DNA of 64,000 nt from an uncultured Clostridia bacterium (GTDB lineage: Bacteria; Bacillota; Clostridia; Oscillospirales; Ruminococcaceae): the NCBI GenBank assembly GCA_947625125.1, contig CANQNF010000001.1, positions 124,001 through 188,000 on the forward strand. Reading direction: 5' to 3'. This document shows, in pieces, positions 52,497 through 61,410 of this stretch. The notes under the pieces were generated by a model, which saw only the letters and a list, made by a program, of their open reading frames with translations, was not told where the DNA came from and did not search any database. Every line of letters starts with the position of its first letter. Position 1 is the stretch's first letter. A program made the translations under genes and the position numbers.

Positions 52497-53347
52497 TTTT
52501 CGGTCTCTCCCTCTTTTCTCACCATGAAGATAAAGAGCTGTTCGATATCCACAACGCCCGCCTCAAGCCCATCCGGGACGGAGTCTCGCCTTACTATCGC
52601 TTCTCCGCCGTATGGCGTGAATTTTTTGCCGATGGAGTTTTCATCGGGAATGCTTAAAATCTGCTCCCGTGTGCCCCTTACGAAGCTGTATTCGTCCTTT
52701 AAAACGTCCTTTTCTTCACAGAGCATAAGCCTGCCCTTGTGCAGAAACGCGATATAGTCGCATATCTTTTCGAGATCGCTCACAATATGCGACGAAATCA
52801 AAATGGAGTGGTTCTCGTCGCGTGTGAATTCCATGAACATCCCGACGACCTCGTCGCGGATCACCGGGTCAAGGCCGCTCGTCGCCTCGTCGAGAATAAG
52901 CAGCTTCGGGTCGTGGGACAGGGCGATGGCTATGCCCAGCTTCATCTTCATGCCCTTTGAAAACTCCTTGAATTTCTTTTTCATGGGCAGTCCGAGCTTT
53001 TCGATAAGCGCACCGTACTTTTCATCGCTCCAGTTTTTATAGCATAGCTTCATGACCTTTCCGACCTGATATGCGTTCATGTACTCCGGCAGACCTATCT
53101 CGTCCGGCACGACTCCTATATCTTCTTTAATGATATTAAAGTCCTTTTTATTGTCCCTGCCCAAAACTTTTATCTCCCCGCCGTCGCGGTTTATCATGTC
53201 CAAAATAAGCTTGATGGTGGTGGATTTTCCCGCGCCGTTTTCGCCTATAAGACCCATTATGCAGCCCGAGGGCAGGGTAAGCGAGAGGTTGTCGAGAGAA
53301 AAATCGTTATAAATTTTGGTGAGATTTTTTATTTCAATAGCGTTCAT
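52493..53347 (-). CDS. ABC transporter ATP-binding protein
   Basis: A 284-residue ATPase: Walker A GLIGENGAGKSTTIKLIL, signature FSKGMKMKLGIAIAL, Walker B LLILDEATSGLDP and the switch His ISSHIVSDLE. It energises the two ABC-2 permeases downstream. It overlaps the regulator gene by four bases and the permease by four. Confidence 0.94.
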   Translation of the reverse strand: MNAIEIKNLTKIYNDFSLDNLSLTLPSGCIMGLIGENGAGKSTTIKLILDMINRDGGEIKVLGRDNKKDFNIIKEDIGVVPDEIGLPEYMNAYQVGKVMKLCYKNWSDEKYGALIEKLGLPMKKKFKEFSKGMKMKLGIAIALSHDPKLLILDEATSGLDPVIRDEVVGMFMEFTRDENHSILISSHIVSDLEKICDYIAFLHKGRLMLCEEKDVLKDEYSFVRGTREQILSIPDENSIGKKFTPYGGEAIVRRDSVPDGLEAGVVDIEQLFIFMVRKEGETEK

Positions 53348-53721
53348 TTTTCATCCTCCGTCAAACTGTCAAGAATTGTGATTATTTCATCTTTTGAGAT
53401 CCCCGCCGGCGACGCAAGCCTTAAGACCTCTCCGAGCTTTTCTTCGATCGCGACAAGGTGAGCCTCTCTTATAAGCTCGGTATTTTTCGGCGCGACAAAG
53501 CTGCCCTTGGCCGCCACCGTGTAGATAAACCCCTCGCGCTCAAGCTCTTCGTATGCGCGCTTTGTCGTGATAACGCTTATCCTTAAGTCTTTGGCGAGAT
53601 TTCTTATCGACGGCAGGGGTTCGTCCTCTTTTAAAGCGCCCGAGATTATCTGGTCGCGAATCTGGCTGACTATCTGGTCGTAGATAGGCTTTCCGCTCCG
53701 GTTGTCGATTATGACGTTCAC
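53344..53721 (-). CDS. GntR-family regulator, YtrA subfamily
   Basis: A 125-residue repressor: the winged helix KPIYDQIVSQIRDQIISGAL through SVITTKRAYEELEREGFIY is followed by a short C-terminal dimerisation region, the compact YtrA form. GTG at 53721 with AAAGGAG upstream is the best start; a longer frame runs through the promoter. It is the first gene of the ABC operon and should repress it through the palindrome overlapping the -10. Confidence 0.9.
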   Translation of the reverse strand: MNVIIDNRSGKPIYDQIVSQIRDQIISGALKEDEPLPSIRNLAKDLRISVITTKRAYEELEREGFIYTVAAKGSFVAPKNTELIREAHLVAIEEKLGEVLRLASPAGISKDEIITILDSLTEDEK

Positions 53722-53750
53722 TTCATCACTCCTTTGAAAAGGTTCAGTCA

Positions 53751-53792
53751 ACTGTATATCTACAGTATACACAGTAATCACGGATTTGTCAA
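53751..53792 (-). promoter_or_regulatory. Promoter and operator of the YtrA-type ABC operon
   Basis: TTGACA (53787-53792) and TATACT (53764-53769) are spaced by 17 bases on the minus strand. ACTGTGTATA and GATATACAGT form an imperfect palindrome over the -10 (53751-53775), the arrangement expected for repression. Confidence 0.75.
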
Positions 53793-53837
53793 TAGGCTTG
53801 GGGGAATTTTTTTCACAGATCATTTTTTGCCTCCTAC

Positions 53838-53975
53838 ATTCCTCTCGGTCGGCCTCCCCCTCCCGCGGAGCCCCGCCGGCCCTTGGGGCCGGCCGACGGC
53901 TTCGCCGTCGGGCTCGCTCACGCGAGCCGAGGCTCCGTCCGCACTCCGCAAGCCCGCGGCAGGCGTGCCCGGAGT
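53838..53975. repeat. GC-rich cloverleaf-type repeat, copy H
   Basis: Nearly identical to copy D over about 130 bases including the flanks (TCTCGGTCGGCCTCCCCCTC at the left, CACTCCGCA and GGCAGGCGTGCC at the right). The same three inner hairpins are present. Confidence 0.8.
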
Positions 53976-54017
53976 CCCCATCCTCCCCATCCTCCCCGAA
54001 TTTTTCCCCGGTTCTCC

Positions 54018-54046
54018 TTGACTTTTTCCGGCTTCGGTGCTATACT
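54018..54046 (+). promoter_or_regulatory. ilvA promoter
   Basis: TTGACT and TATACT spaced by 17 bases, 32 bases upstream of ilvA. Confidence 0.75.
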
Positions 54047-54077
54047 CATTGTTACTACATAAAAAGGGAGTCTTAAA

Positions 54078-55283
54078 ATGCCGACAGAAACCATGAGCCT
54101 TGACAACGTCTACCGTGCGCGCTACGCTTTAAAGGATGTCGCTATTCAGACGGACGTTCTGAAAGCGCCGAAGCTTGCGCCCGGTGTGGACCTCTATCTC
54201 AAAACCGAAAACCTACAGACCACGGGTTCCTTTAAACTCAGGGGAGCCTACTATAAAATGTCCCGTCTTTCCGACGACGAAAAAGCCCGAGGGGTCATTG
54301 CCTGTTCGGCAGGAAATCACGCCCAGGGCGTCGCGCTTGCCGCACAGAAAAACGGCATTAAAGCGGTCATCTGCCTGCCGGACAGCGCGCCCATCTCCAA
54401 GGTAGAGGCGACCAAAAGCTATGGCGCAGAGATATGCCTTGTCGAGGGCGTTTATGATGACGCATACAAAAAAGCCCTGCAATTAAGAGATGAAAAGGGC
54501 TATACTTTTATTCATCCGTTCAACGACCCCGACGTTATAGCGGGGCAGGGGACCATCGCTTTGGAGCTTGCCGAGCAGATACCCGATATGGACGCGGTCA
54601 TCGTCCCCATCGGCGGCGGCGGACTTATTTCGGGCATTGCCTATACTATAAAAAATCTCAATCCCGAAATAAAAGTTTACGGCGTACAGGCTTCCGGCGC
54701 GCCGTCGATGCTACAATCAATTAAGGACCATAAAATCGAGACCTTGGACAGCGTTTTCACCATCGCCGACGGCATTGCAGTAAAAGAGCCGGGCAGCATG
54801 ACATATGAACTGTGCGAAAAATACGTCGACGAGATAGCGACGGTAAATGATGATGAAATATCGGCCGCAATTTTAGCGCTTATGGAGAAGCATAAGCTTG
54901 TCACCGAGGGCGCGGGCGCTGTTGCGGTTGCGGCGGCAATGTTCAACAAATTCGATTTAAAGGGCAAAAAGACCGTCTGCCTGCTTTCGGGCGGCAACAT
55001 CGACGTCACCATTCTTTCGAGGGTCATCACCCGAGGACTTCTCATGTCGGGCAGAAACTGCCAGCTTAAAATCGAACTCGTCGACAAGCCGGGCCAGCTG
55101 ATGAACGTCTCAAGAATCATTGCCGAGCAGGGCGGAAACGTCACGGCTGTGTTCCATGAGCATTCCGGTGCAGGTGCGGACGTCAACGGCTGCTATTTAA
55201 GGCTTACGCTCGAGACAAGAAACTTCGAGCATATCGAGCAGATAAGGTCCGCCCTTATCAATGAGGGCTTCAGGCTTCTGTAA
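54078..55283 (+). CDS. ilvA: Threonine ammonia-lyase
   Basis: A 401-residue PLP enzyme deaminating threonine to 2-oxobutyrate. The PLP lysine lies in TGSFKLRGAYYK and the glycine loop is VPIGGGGLISG. A C-terminal ACT domain (about 325-401, LKIELVDKPGQLMNVSRIIA) is present, typical of the ~400-residue form. RidA follows and would remove the reactive enamine product. Confidence 0.93.
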   Translation: MPTETMSLDNVYRARYALKDVAIQTDVLKAPKLAPGVDLYLKTENLQTTGSFKLRGAYYKMSRLSDDEKARGVIACSAGNHAQGVALAAQKNGIKAVICLPDSAPISKVEATKSYGAEICLVEGVYDDAYKKALQLRDEKGYTFIHPFNDPDVIAGQGTIALELAEQIPDMDAVIVPIGGGGLISGIAYTIKNLNPEIKVYGVQASGAPSMLQSIKDHKIETLDSVFTIADGIAVKEPGSMTYELCEKYVDEIATVNDDEISAAILALMEKHKLVTEGAGAVAVAAAMFNKFDLKGKKTVCLLSGGNIDVTILSRVITRGLLMSGRNCQLKIELVDKPGQLMNVSRIIAEQGGNVTAVFHEHSGAGADVNGCYLRLTLETRNFEHIEQIRSALINEGFRLL

Positions 55284-55310
55284 AAATTATCAATGAAAGG
55301 AAGATATATC

Positions 55311-55685
55311 ATGTCAGAAAAGGTTAAAACATCAAAGGCGCCGGCCGCCATCGGCCCATATTCTCAGGCAGTCAGGACGGGAAATTTGGTATTCACATCG
55401 GGTCAGATAGCGCTCGACCCCGAGACCGGAAATATAGTTCCGGGCGGAATAGTCGAGCAGGCCGAGCAGGTCATGAAGAATCTTGCGGAGGTGCTCAAAG
55501 CCGCCGGAACAGGATTTGACAAGGCCGTAAAAACCGTGTGTTTTCTTGCGGATATAGGGGATTTTGCGGTATTTAACGAGGTTTACGGCAAGTATATCAC
55601 ATCCGCCCCGGCAAGAAGCTGCGTGGCGGTAAAATCCCTGCCCAAAGGCGCCCTCTGCGAAGTCGAAGTAATAGCGGAGGTGTGA
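55311..55685 (+). CDS. ridA: Reactive intermediate/imine deaminase RidA
   Basis: A 124-residue RidA/YjgF protein that hydrolyses 2-aminoacrylate-type enamines released by PLP dehydratases. The N-terminal APAAIGPYSQAV and the C-terminal PARSCVAVKSLPKGALCEVEV, including the key Arg, are conserved. The ATG at 55311 follows AAAGGAAG, 27 bases after ilvA. The pairing with ilvA is functionally consistent. Confidence 0.94.
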   Translation: MSEKVKTSKAPAAIGPYSQAVRTGNLVFTSGQIALDPETGNIVPGGIVEQAEQVMKNLAEVLKAAGTGFDKAVKTVCFLADIGDFAVFNEVYGKYITSAPARSCVAVKSLPKGALCEVEVIAEV

Positions 55686-55762
55686 AAAGGGGCGGTCTCA
55701 GCCTGAGATTTTCAAGCGCAGGTGACGCCTTCTAATTCTGATTTCTCATTCCTCTTTTCTCT

Positions 55763-55886
55763 GGAAGCGTCTAAATCGCCCGCATTATTCACAATTTTTT
55801 AAATCGTCGCCATAGGCGACACCTTGAAGTTCTGACATCTGACTTCTGACTTCTGTATTCTTGATGTGGCCGCCTTGGCCACATCT
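55763..55886 (+). repeat. Dispersed repeat R, copy 4
   Basis: GCGTCTAAATCGCCCGCATT, a GTCGCCATAGGCGAC hairpin, CATCTGACTTCTGACTTCTG and a terminal GATGTGGCC/GGCCACATC hairpin. It ends 15 bases before the galE promoter. Confidence 0.8.
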
Positions 55887-55901
55887 TTTTCTCTGCACCC
55901 C

Positions 55902-55930
55902 TTGCATTTTTCTCGCCGATGTGCTATACT
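55902..55930 (+). promoter_or_regulatory. galE promoter
   Basis: TTGCAT and TATACT spaced by 17 bases. Confidence 0.75.
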
Positions 55931-55960
55931 ATCCCCATAAATCATGAAAGGAAGTTTCGT

Positions 55961-56995
55961 ATGTCAGTTTTGGTCACCGGCGGCGCCGGATATATAGGCT
56001 CTCACACCGTTTTGCAGCTTCTTGAAGCGGGCGACGAGGTCGTAGTTTTCGACAACCTTTCCAACTCGAGCGAAGAGGCTCTCAAACGCGTAGAGAAAAT
56101 TACCGGAAAATCCGTAAAATTTTACAAGGCGGACATGTGCTGCCCCGAAGATCTCGAGAAGATTTTTTCCGAGAATCCCGATATAACCTCCGTCATTCAC
56201 TTTGCCGGTCTTAAGGCAGTCGCGGTCTCCGTTTCCCAGCCTGTCGAGTATTACAAAAACAACATCGGCGGCACTTTGAATCTCATTGAAGCCATGAAAA
56301 AGCACGGCGTCAAAAACTTCATTTTCTCGTCATCGGCAACGGTTTACGGCACTCCCGCCGAGCTTCCCATCACTGAAAACTGCCCGAAAGGCGTCTGCAC
56401 CAACCCCTACGGCTGGACGAAGTGGATGATCGAGCAGATCTTGACGGACGTACAGACCGCCAACCCCGACTGGAACGTCATACTCCTAAGATATTTCAAT
56501 CCCGTAGGAGCGCATGAGAGCGGCATGATAGGGGAGGACCCCCAGGGCGTTCCCAACAATCTGACCCCCTATATCGCTCAGGTTGCCGTCGGCCGCAGGC
56601 CTCACCTCAATGTCAACGGCAACGACTACAACACCCCCGACGGCACCGGAGTCCGCGACTATATCCACGTCGTCGACCTCGCAGCCGGCCACCTCAAGGC
56701 TCTTGAGAAGATAAAGACCATGTCGGGAGGAGTCAAGGTCTACAACCTCGGCACCGGCAAGGGCTCCTCGGTCATGGACGTTCTGCACGCCTATGAGCGC
56801 GCCGTCGGCCACGAGCTCCCCTATGTCATCGCCCCCCGCAGACCCGGCGATATCGACGCTTGCTGGGCTGACGCGACGCTTGCCGAAAAGGAACTCGGCT
56901 GGAAAGCGAATCTCGATCTTGACGATATGTGCCGGGACAGCTGGAACTGGCAGTCCCAAAACCCCTACGGATATTCCGGCAAAAGTGACGATTAA
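55961..56995 (+). CDS. galE: UDP-glucose 4-epimerase
   Basis: A 344-residue short-chain dehydrogenase-like enzyme converting UDP-glucose and UDP-galactose. The NAD-binding VTGGAGYIGSH, the catalytic serine region FSSSATVYG, the Tyr-x-x-x-Lys (YGWTK) and ILLRYFNPVGAHESG are conserved. The ATG at 55961 has AAAGGAAG upstream. It stands alone behind its own promoter. Confidence 0.96.
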   Translation: MSVLVTGGAGYIGSHTVLQLLEAGDEVVVFDNLSNSSEEALKRVEKITGKSVKFYKADMCCPEDLEKIFSENPDITSVIHFAGLKAVAVSVSQPVEYYKNNIGGTLNLIEAMKKHGVKNFIFSSSATVYGTPAELPITENCPKGVCTNPYGWTKWMIEQILTDVQTANPDWNVILLRYFNPVGAHESGMIGEDPQGVPNNLTPYIAQVAVGRRPHLNVNGNDYNTPDGTGVRDYIHVVDLAAGHLKALEKIKTMSGGVKVYNLGTGKGSSVMDVLHAYERAVGHELPYVIAPRRPGDIDACWADATLAEKELGWKANLDLDDMCRDSWNWQSQNPYGYSGKSDD

Positions 56996-57194
56996 AAAGG
57001 AAAATATTTCCAAATTATTAACAAAAAATTAACAAAGTCACTGCAATATAATAAATTTTAGCGCAGTTTTGCCTAAAATGTAGATAAATATTAAGAAAAC
57101 ATTGTTAATTTTGGCTATAGTAAATCGGGATAAAGTCATGTATAATATATACATCAAGAAGCGTAGAACCGCTTTAAATTAAGGAGGTACAATT

Positions 57195-57464
57195 ATGAAG
57201 AAATTACTTGCAATGCTTCTCGCTCTCGCCATGGTTCTTTCCATGATGACTGTTGCTGTATTTGCCCAGGGCACCGAGAACGACACCGAAGAAGAGGACG
57301 TCGACGACAACACCCCTGAGGTAGATGTTGAAGAGGAAGGCGAGACTCCCGAGCCTGCTCCCGTTGAGGAGACCAAGGACGAGAACCCCGGTACCGGCGT
57401 TGCTTTAGCAGTTGTTCCCGCTATGGTCGCCGCTGCTGCCGCTGTCGTCACAAAGAAGCACTGA
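57195..57464 (+). CDS. Small secreted protein with NPGTG-type C-terminal signal
   Basis: 89 residues: a signal peptide (1-24), an acidic spacer of about 40 residues and a C-terminus NPGTG, hydrophobic stretch, TKKH. The C-terminal signal matches that of the two surface proteins at 23-24.6 kb, while the remainder is only an acidic linker. It looks like a minimal anchored protein with no globular domain, or a truncated paralogue. It has AGGAGG at the start and a strong terminator. Confidence 0.75.
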   Translation: MKKLLAMLLALAMVLSMMTVAVFAQGTENDTEEEDVDDNTPEVDVEEEGETPEPAPVEETKDENPGTGVALAVVPAMVAAAAAVVTKKH

Positions 57465-57486
57465 TTTCCGAATAATGATAAAGATA

Positions 57487-57512
57487 CCCCGGCAGGTCCG
57501 GGGCTTTCTTTT
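57487..57512 (+). terminator. Terminator after the small anchored protein
   Basis: CCCCGG-cagg-TCCGGGG followed by CTTTCTTTTT. Confidence 0.8.
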
Positions 57513-57574
57513 TGTCAAAAAATCTTCAAATACCGCCTTTAAACTATTAAATCCTACAATCTTGAAAAAAGCGG

Positions 57575-57603
57575 TTGACTTTATTTTAAAGCGGTGTTAA
57601 TAT
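57575..57603 (+). promoter_or_regulatory. fhs promoter
   Basis: TTGACT and TAATAT with a 17-base spacer, 40 bases before the gene. Confidence 0.65.
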
Positions 57604-57643
57604 CATATTACAGATACACGAAGCAATATAAGGAGGAACTATC

Positions 57644-59317
57644 ATGGCACTTTCCGACATTGAGATCGCACAGTCGACCAAGCTCAGACCCATAACCGAG
57701 ATCGCTGAAAAAGCGGGCGTCGACCCCGAGCACATCGAGCTCTACGGCCGATATAAGGCCAAGCTCGACAGCCGTCTTATTTTGAAATCAGAGCGCAAAA
57801 ACGGCAAACTCGTCCTTGTCACGGCCATCACCCCGACCCCTGCCGGCGAGGGCAAGACCACCACGACGATAGGCCTTGCCGACGGTTTGAGAAAGATAGG
57901 CAAAAACTCGGTAGTGGCGTTAAGAGAGCCGTCCCTCGGGCCTGTTTTCGGCGTTAAGGGAGGAGCTGCCGGAGGCGGCTACGCACAGGTCGTCCCGATG
58001 GAGGACATAAACCTCCACTTCACCGGCGACTTCCACGCCATCGGCGCCGCAAACAATCTCTTGGCAGCCATGCTCGACAACCATATTTATCAGGGCAACG
58101 CCCTCAACATCGACCCGAGAAAGATAACCTGGAAGCGCTGCGTCGACATGAACGACCGTCAGCTTCGCTTTGTCGTCGACGGTCTCGGCGGCAAGGCCAA
58201 CGGCACTCCCCGTGAGGACGGCTACGACATTACGGTCGCGAGCGAAATTATGGCGGTATTCTGCCTTGCCAAGGACATCGACGACCTCAAGGACAGACTT
58301 TCCAAGATAATCGTCGGCTATACATACGACGACAAGCCGGTCACGGCGGGCGACCTTAAAGCCGTCGGCGCAATGACCGCGCTCTTAAAGGACGCCATCA
58401 AGCCGAATCTTGTGCAGACTCTCGAGGGCACTCCCGCTATAGTCCACGGCGGTCCCTTTGCAAACATCGCCCACGGCTGCAACTCGATAATCGCCACGAG
58501 GACCGCAATGAAGCTCGGCGACTACGCCATAACCGAGGCAGGTTTCGGCGCGGATTTAGGCGCTGAAAAGTTTCTTGACATCAAGTGCCGCATGGCCGGC
58601 CTTACCCCCGACGCGGTCGTCATAGTCGCTACGGTCAGAGCGCTCAAGATGCATGGCGGCGTTCCCAAGACCGAGCTTTCCGGCGAGAATTTAGAGGCTC
58701 TTGAAAAGGGTCTGCCGAATCTTCTGAGGCATGTTTCCAACATCAAAAACGTCTACGGCCTGCCGGCGGTCGTAGCGGTGAACCGTTTCCCGACCGACAC
58801 CGACGCCGAGGTAGAGCTTGTCATCAAAAAGTGCGCGGAATTAGGCGTTAAAGCGATACTTTCGGACGTATGGGCCAAGGGCGGCGACGGGGGAGTGGAA
58901 CTCGCAAACGAGGTGGTGCGCCTCTGTGAGGAGGAAAAGCCCGACTTCAGGTTCTCCTACGAACTCGATCTGCCGATAGAAAAGAAGATAGAGGCGGTCG
59001 TCAAAAGAGTTTACGGCGGCGCAGGCATAAACGTCACCCCGGCCGCACAAAAAGAGATAGCGCGGCTTACATCGCTCGGGTTTGACAAATGCCCGGTCTG
59101 CATAGCAAAGACCCAGTACAGCTTCTCCGATGACCCGACGAAATTAGGCGCGCCCGAGGGCTTCACGGTGACGGTAAAGACGGTCAAGGTCTCGGCAGGC
59201 GCAGGACTTGTCGTAGTGCTCACGGGAGATATTCTCACCATGCCGGGGCTGCCCAAGGTCCCCGCAGCCGAAAAGATCGACGTCGACTCCGACGGCGTGA
59301 TTTCGGGATTGTTCTGA
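57644..59317 (+). CDS. fhs: Formate--tetrahydrofolate ligase
   Basis: A 557-residue ATP-dependent ligase forming 10-formyltetrahydrofolate. The N-terminal P-loop [20 protein letters not shown] and the following [23 protein letters not shown] (split here at the Gly-rich region) are family-defining. It feeds the one-carbon pool used by MetF and MetH at 13-17 kb. AGGAGG precedes the ATG and a terminator follows. Confidence 0.97.
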   Translation: MALSDIEIAQSTKLRPITEIAEKAGVDPEHIELYGRYKAKLDSRLILKSERKNGKLVLVTAITPTPAGEGKTTTTIGLADGLRKIGKNSVVALREPSLGPVFGVKGGAAGGGYAQVVPMEDINLHFTGDFHAIGAANNLLAAMLDNHIYQGNALNIDPRKITWKRCVDMNDRQLRFVVDGLGGKANGTPREDGYDITVASEIMAVFCLAKDIDDLKDRLSKIIVGYTYDDKPVTAGDLKAVGAMTALLKDAIKPNLVQTLEGTPAIVHGGPFANIAHGCNSIIATRTAMKLGDYAITEAGFGADLGAEKFLDIKCRMAGLTPDAVVIVATVRALKMHGGVPKTELSGENLEALEKGLPNLLRHVSNIKNVYGLPAVVAVNRFPTDTDAEVELVIKKCAELGVKAILSDVWAKGGDGGVELANEVVRLCEEEKPDFRFSYELDLPIEKKIEAVVKRVYGGAGINVTPAAQKEIARLTSLGFDKCPVCIAKTQYSFSDDPTKLGAPEGFTVTVKTVKVSAGAGLVVVLTGDILTMPGLPKVPAAEKIDVDSDGVISGLF

Positions 59318-59341
59318 TGATTTTAAATATTGATATATTGA

Positions 59342-59370
59342 AAAATCCCTCGGAAATCCGGGGGATTTTT
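59342..59370 (+). terminator. Terminator after fhs
   Basis: AAATCCC pairs with GGGGATTT around a loop, followed by TTTTT. Confidence 0.8.
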
Positions 59371-59436
59371 GACTATTTAATCAAATTACCTACATTGGCA
59401 GATCGATTATTACATTTTTCCTTTCAAATTGTCAAT

Positions 59437-59799
59437 TCAAATCTTTGTATTCCAGAAGTCGGGGATGATTTCGTTTACGCCCTCCTTGAAGTTAAGGTGT
59501 AAAACGTCAATGCCCCTGATATATGTGCGGTTGAGTTCAGCATAAATATCATCGCCGAGGACATACATGTTGAATCCGCAGCCGGTGTGGTCGCTGCACG
59601 AGAGGAAATAATCGTTTACCGGGTCTCCGTTTTTTATGGGACGGAAGATAAGCTCGCCCCCGTGGCATTTCGGGCACACTGAAATTACGTCGCCCGTCTT
59701 GAAACCTCCGGCCGACTCGGGGGCGACCGCCGCGCCGGACATCATTGTGACTGCCGCAATGACAAGCACGATTGCGGCTATCCTGCTTAACATTTTCAT
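59437..59799 (-). CDS. Secreted zinc-ribbon-like protein of unknown function
   Basis: 120 residues with a signal peptide (1-24, ending near SGAAVA) and a four-Cys pattern, VCPKCHGGELIF ... FLSCSDHTGCGFNMYV, typical of a zinc ribbon. The ATG at 59799 has AAAGGAG eight bases upstream; an ATG six bases earlier is too close to it. A zinc ribbon in an exported protein is unusual and recalls the Cys/His modules of the secreted proteins at 27.3 and 63.3 kb. No family was recognised. Confidence 0.65.
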   Translation of the reverse strand: MKMLSRIAAIVLVIAAVTMMSGAAVAPESAGGFKTGDVISVCPKCHGGELIFRPIKNGDPVNDYFLSCSDHTGCGFNMYVLGDDIYAELNRTYIRGIDVLHLNFKEGVNEIIPDFWNTKI

Positions 59800-59971
59800 A
59801 GCCATATCTCCTTTATTTAGAATCTTTCTTTCCTGCCGGCGTATTTTATTATATTTTATCACATCCCCGCGATAAAGTCAACTGTTTTCTTTGAAATAAT
59901 TCGCTCAGGGCGGGGCGCTTTTTTGTACTTGTATTCTCGGTTTGGTTTAAATATAAACAATCAATTGATGA

Positions 59972-60006
59972 TAGACATTCGGGTATCGGGCTGATATAAT
60001 TATATC
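59972..60006 (+). promoter_or_regulatory. Promoter and palindrome of the XRE regulator gene
   Basis: TAGACA and TATAAT are 17 bases apart. GATATAATTATATC (59993-60006) is a perfect palindrome covering the -10, and GAACCGGTTC lies just after. Both suggest autoregulation. Confidence 0.6.
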
Positions 60007-60039
60007 GGAACCGGTTCAATACAAAATACGGAGGTAAAG

Positions 60040-61215
60040 ATGAATATTACGATTGGAGAAAAGATAAGGGAACTGCGCCTCGGGTCGGGAGTTACGCAAA
60101 CGGAACTCGCGGAGGCGCTCGGAGTATCGCCGCAGGCGGTGAGCCGTTGGGAGAACGGCACGACATATCCCGACCTTGAGCTTCTGCCGCCGATAGCGAA
60201 CTATTTCGGGGTGACGATAGACGGTCTTTTCGGCTGCGAGAGCGACCGGGAGGCGAAGGTCGCGGCAATTATCGCCGAGGCGGCTTCTCTTGCAAAATAT
60301 GACAATGGCGTTGACGTCAACATCGAAAAAAGGTTGACCCTTTTAAGAAACGGACTTGTCGAGTTCCCGAAAAACGAGAGGCTGGTCTATGAGCTTGCTT
60401 CGACCCTCTCGAACGCGGGCTGGGCGAGGCTTGGGGAGCACATCGAATATGTCGGAGGTTTTTTGGTACATTCTGCCGACAACTGCGATAACGAATACTG
60501 GCAGGAGGCGATAAAGCTTTATGAAGCGCTTCTTTCCGAAGCAAAGGACTCGCGGCTAATCGGCAACGCGACATATGAGCTCATACTGCTTTACAAAAAT
60601 ATGGGACAGTCGGAAAAGGGGATTGCGCTTGCCGAAAAAGCCCTGCCGCTCTGCTACGGCCGCGAGATGCTCATGGAGGCCGCGTCGGACGGCGAAGAGC
60701 GGCATGAATACTTGGGCAGGGCGGTTTTAAAGCTCGCGGATCTTATTGCCGAAACGGCGGTCCAGCTTCTTATGAGCAAGGAATCGAATTTTGAGGGCGA
60801 ACTTGCAATAAAGACGGTCTTAGGTATCGTTGCACTTTTTGAAACGCTCATCGGCGACGGAAATTTCGGGCCGTATCATCAAAGAATCTGCGATTTGTAT
60901 CTGTATCTGTCGGAGCATTTGTGGCGTGCGGGGCGGCATGACGAGGCTTTTGAAGCCCTTGACAAGGCTCTTGAACATTCAAAGGAGATAGATCGGCTTT
61001 TGCAGGATAACGTGGAGGAGCCGAAATACACGTCAAGGCTTCTTGACGGGGTCTCGATGGAAAAGAATCTCTGGGCAGGGCGGCCGTCATATACCTCGCG
61101 CCTGCCGGAGGACTGGCCGATGTGGATGAAGCCCGATTTTGACGACGTCAAAGGCGAGATGACCAAAGACCCCCGCTGGCAGGACTGGGCGAGGCGGGCA
61201 AGGGGTGATTTTTAG
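60040..61215 (+). CDS. XRE-family regulator with TPR-like C-terminal region
   Basis: 391 residues. The N-terminal helix-turn-helix (IREKIREL-type start, then VTQTELAEALGVSPQAVSRWENG) covers residues 1-65. The C-terminal 320 residues are helical and repeat-like (NATYELILLYKNMGQSEKGIALAEKAL; RAGRHDEAFEALDKALEHSKE), as in peptide-sensing or stress regulators. AAATACGGAGG precedes the ATG. Its target may be itself; the CIRCE sites just downstream belong to hsp20. Confidence 0.85.
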   Translation: MNITIGEKIRELRLGSGVTQTELAEALGVSPQAVSRWENGTTYPDLELLPPIANYFGVTIDGLFGCESDREAKVAAIIAEAASLAKYDNGVDVNIEKRLTLLRNGLVEFPKNERLVYELASTLSNAGWARLGEHIEYVGGFLVHSADNCDNEYWQEAIKLYEALLSEAKDSRLIGNATYELILLYKNMGQSEKGIALAEKALPLCYGREMLMEAASDGEERHEYLGRAVLKLADLIAETAVQLLMSKESNFEGELAIKTVLGIVALFETLIGDGNFGPYHQRICDLYLYLSEHLWRAGRHDEAFEALDKALEHSKEIDRLLQDNVEEPKYTSRLLDGVSMEKNLWAGRPSYTSRLPEDWPMWMKPDFDDVKGEMTKDPRWQDWARRARGDF

Positions 61216-61261
61216 CACTCAATTTGTCAGATTGTTAGCACTCCACATGATAGACTGCTAA
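61212..61261 (+). promoter_or_regulatory. Tandem overlapping CIRCE-like elements upstream of hsp20
   Basis: TTAGCACTC-N9-GATTGTTAG (61212-61238, weak right arm) overlaps TTAGCACTC-N9-GACTGCTAA (61235-61261, one mismatch to CIRCE). HrcA is encoded in the window and should bind here. The elements begin at the stop codon of the XRE gene, about 150 bases before hsp20. A short RBS plus five-codon frame at 61345 lies in the leader. Confidence 0.75.
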
Positions 61262-61410
61262 TTTTTAACGAATCATAACCGTTTTATCACTGAATCTTCA
61301 CATAAGGGGTATATATTGATAATTGTCAAAGGAGAGCAGAAAAGATGCCCCAAGACAAATAAAAAGTTCAAAACCACATACAATATAGTATCCTGAAGGA
61401 GGAAAAAATT

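Noticed and set aside
53824-54077. Possible gene in the copy H region
   Set aside because: Frames here are translations of the GC-rich repeat, and near-identical frames occur at copy D; the only functional sequence seen is the ilvA promoter.
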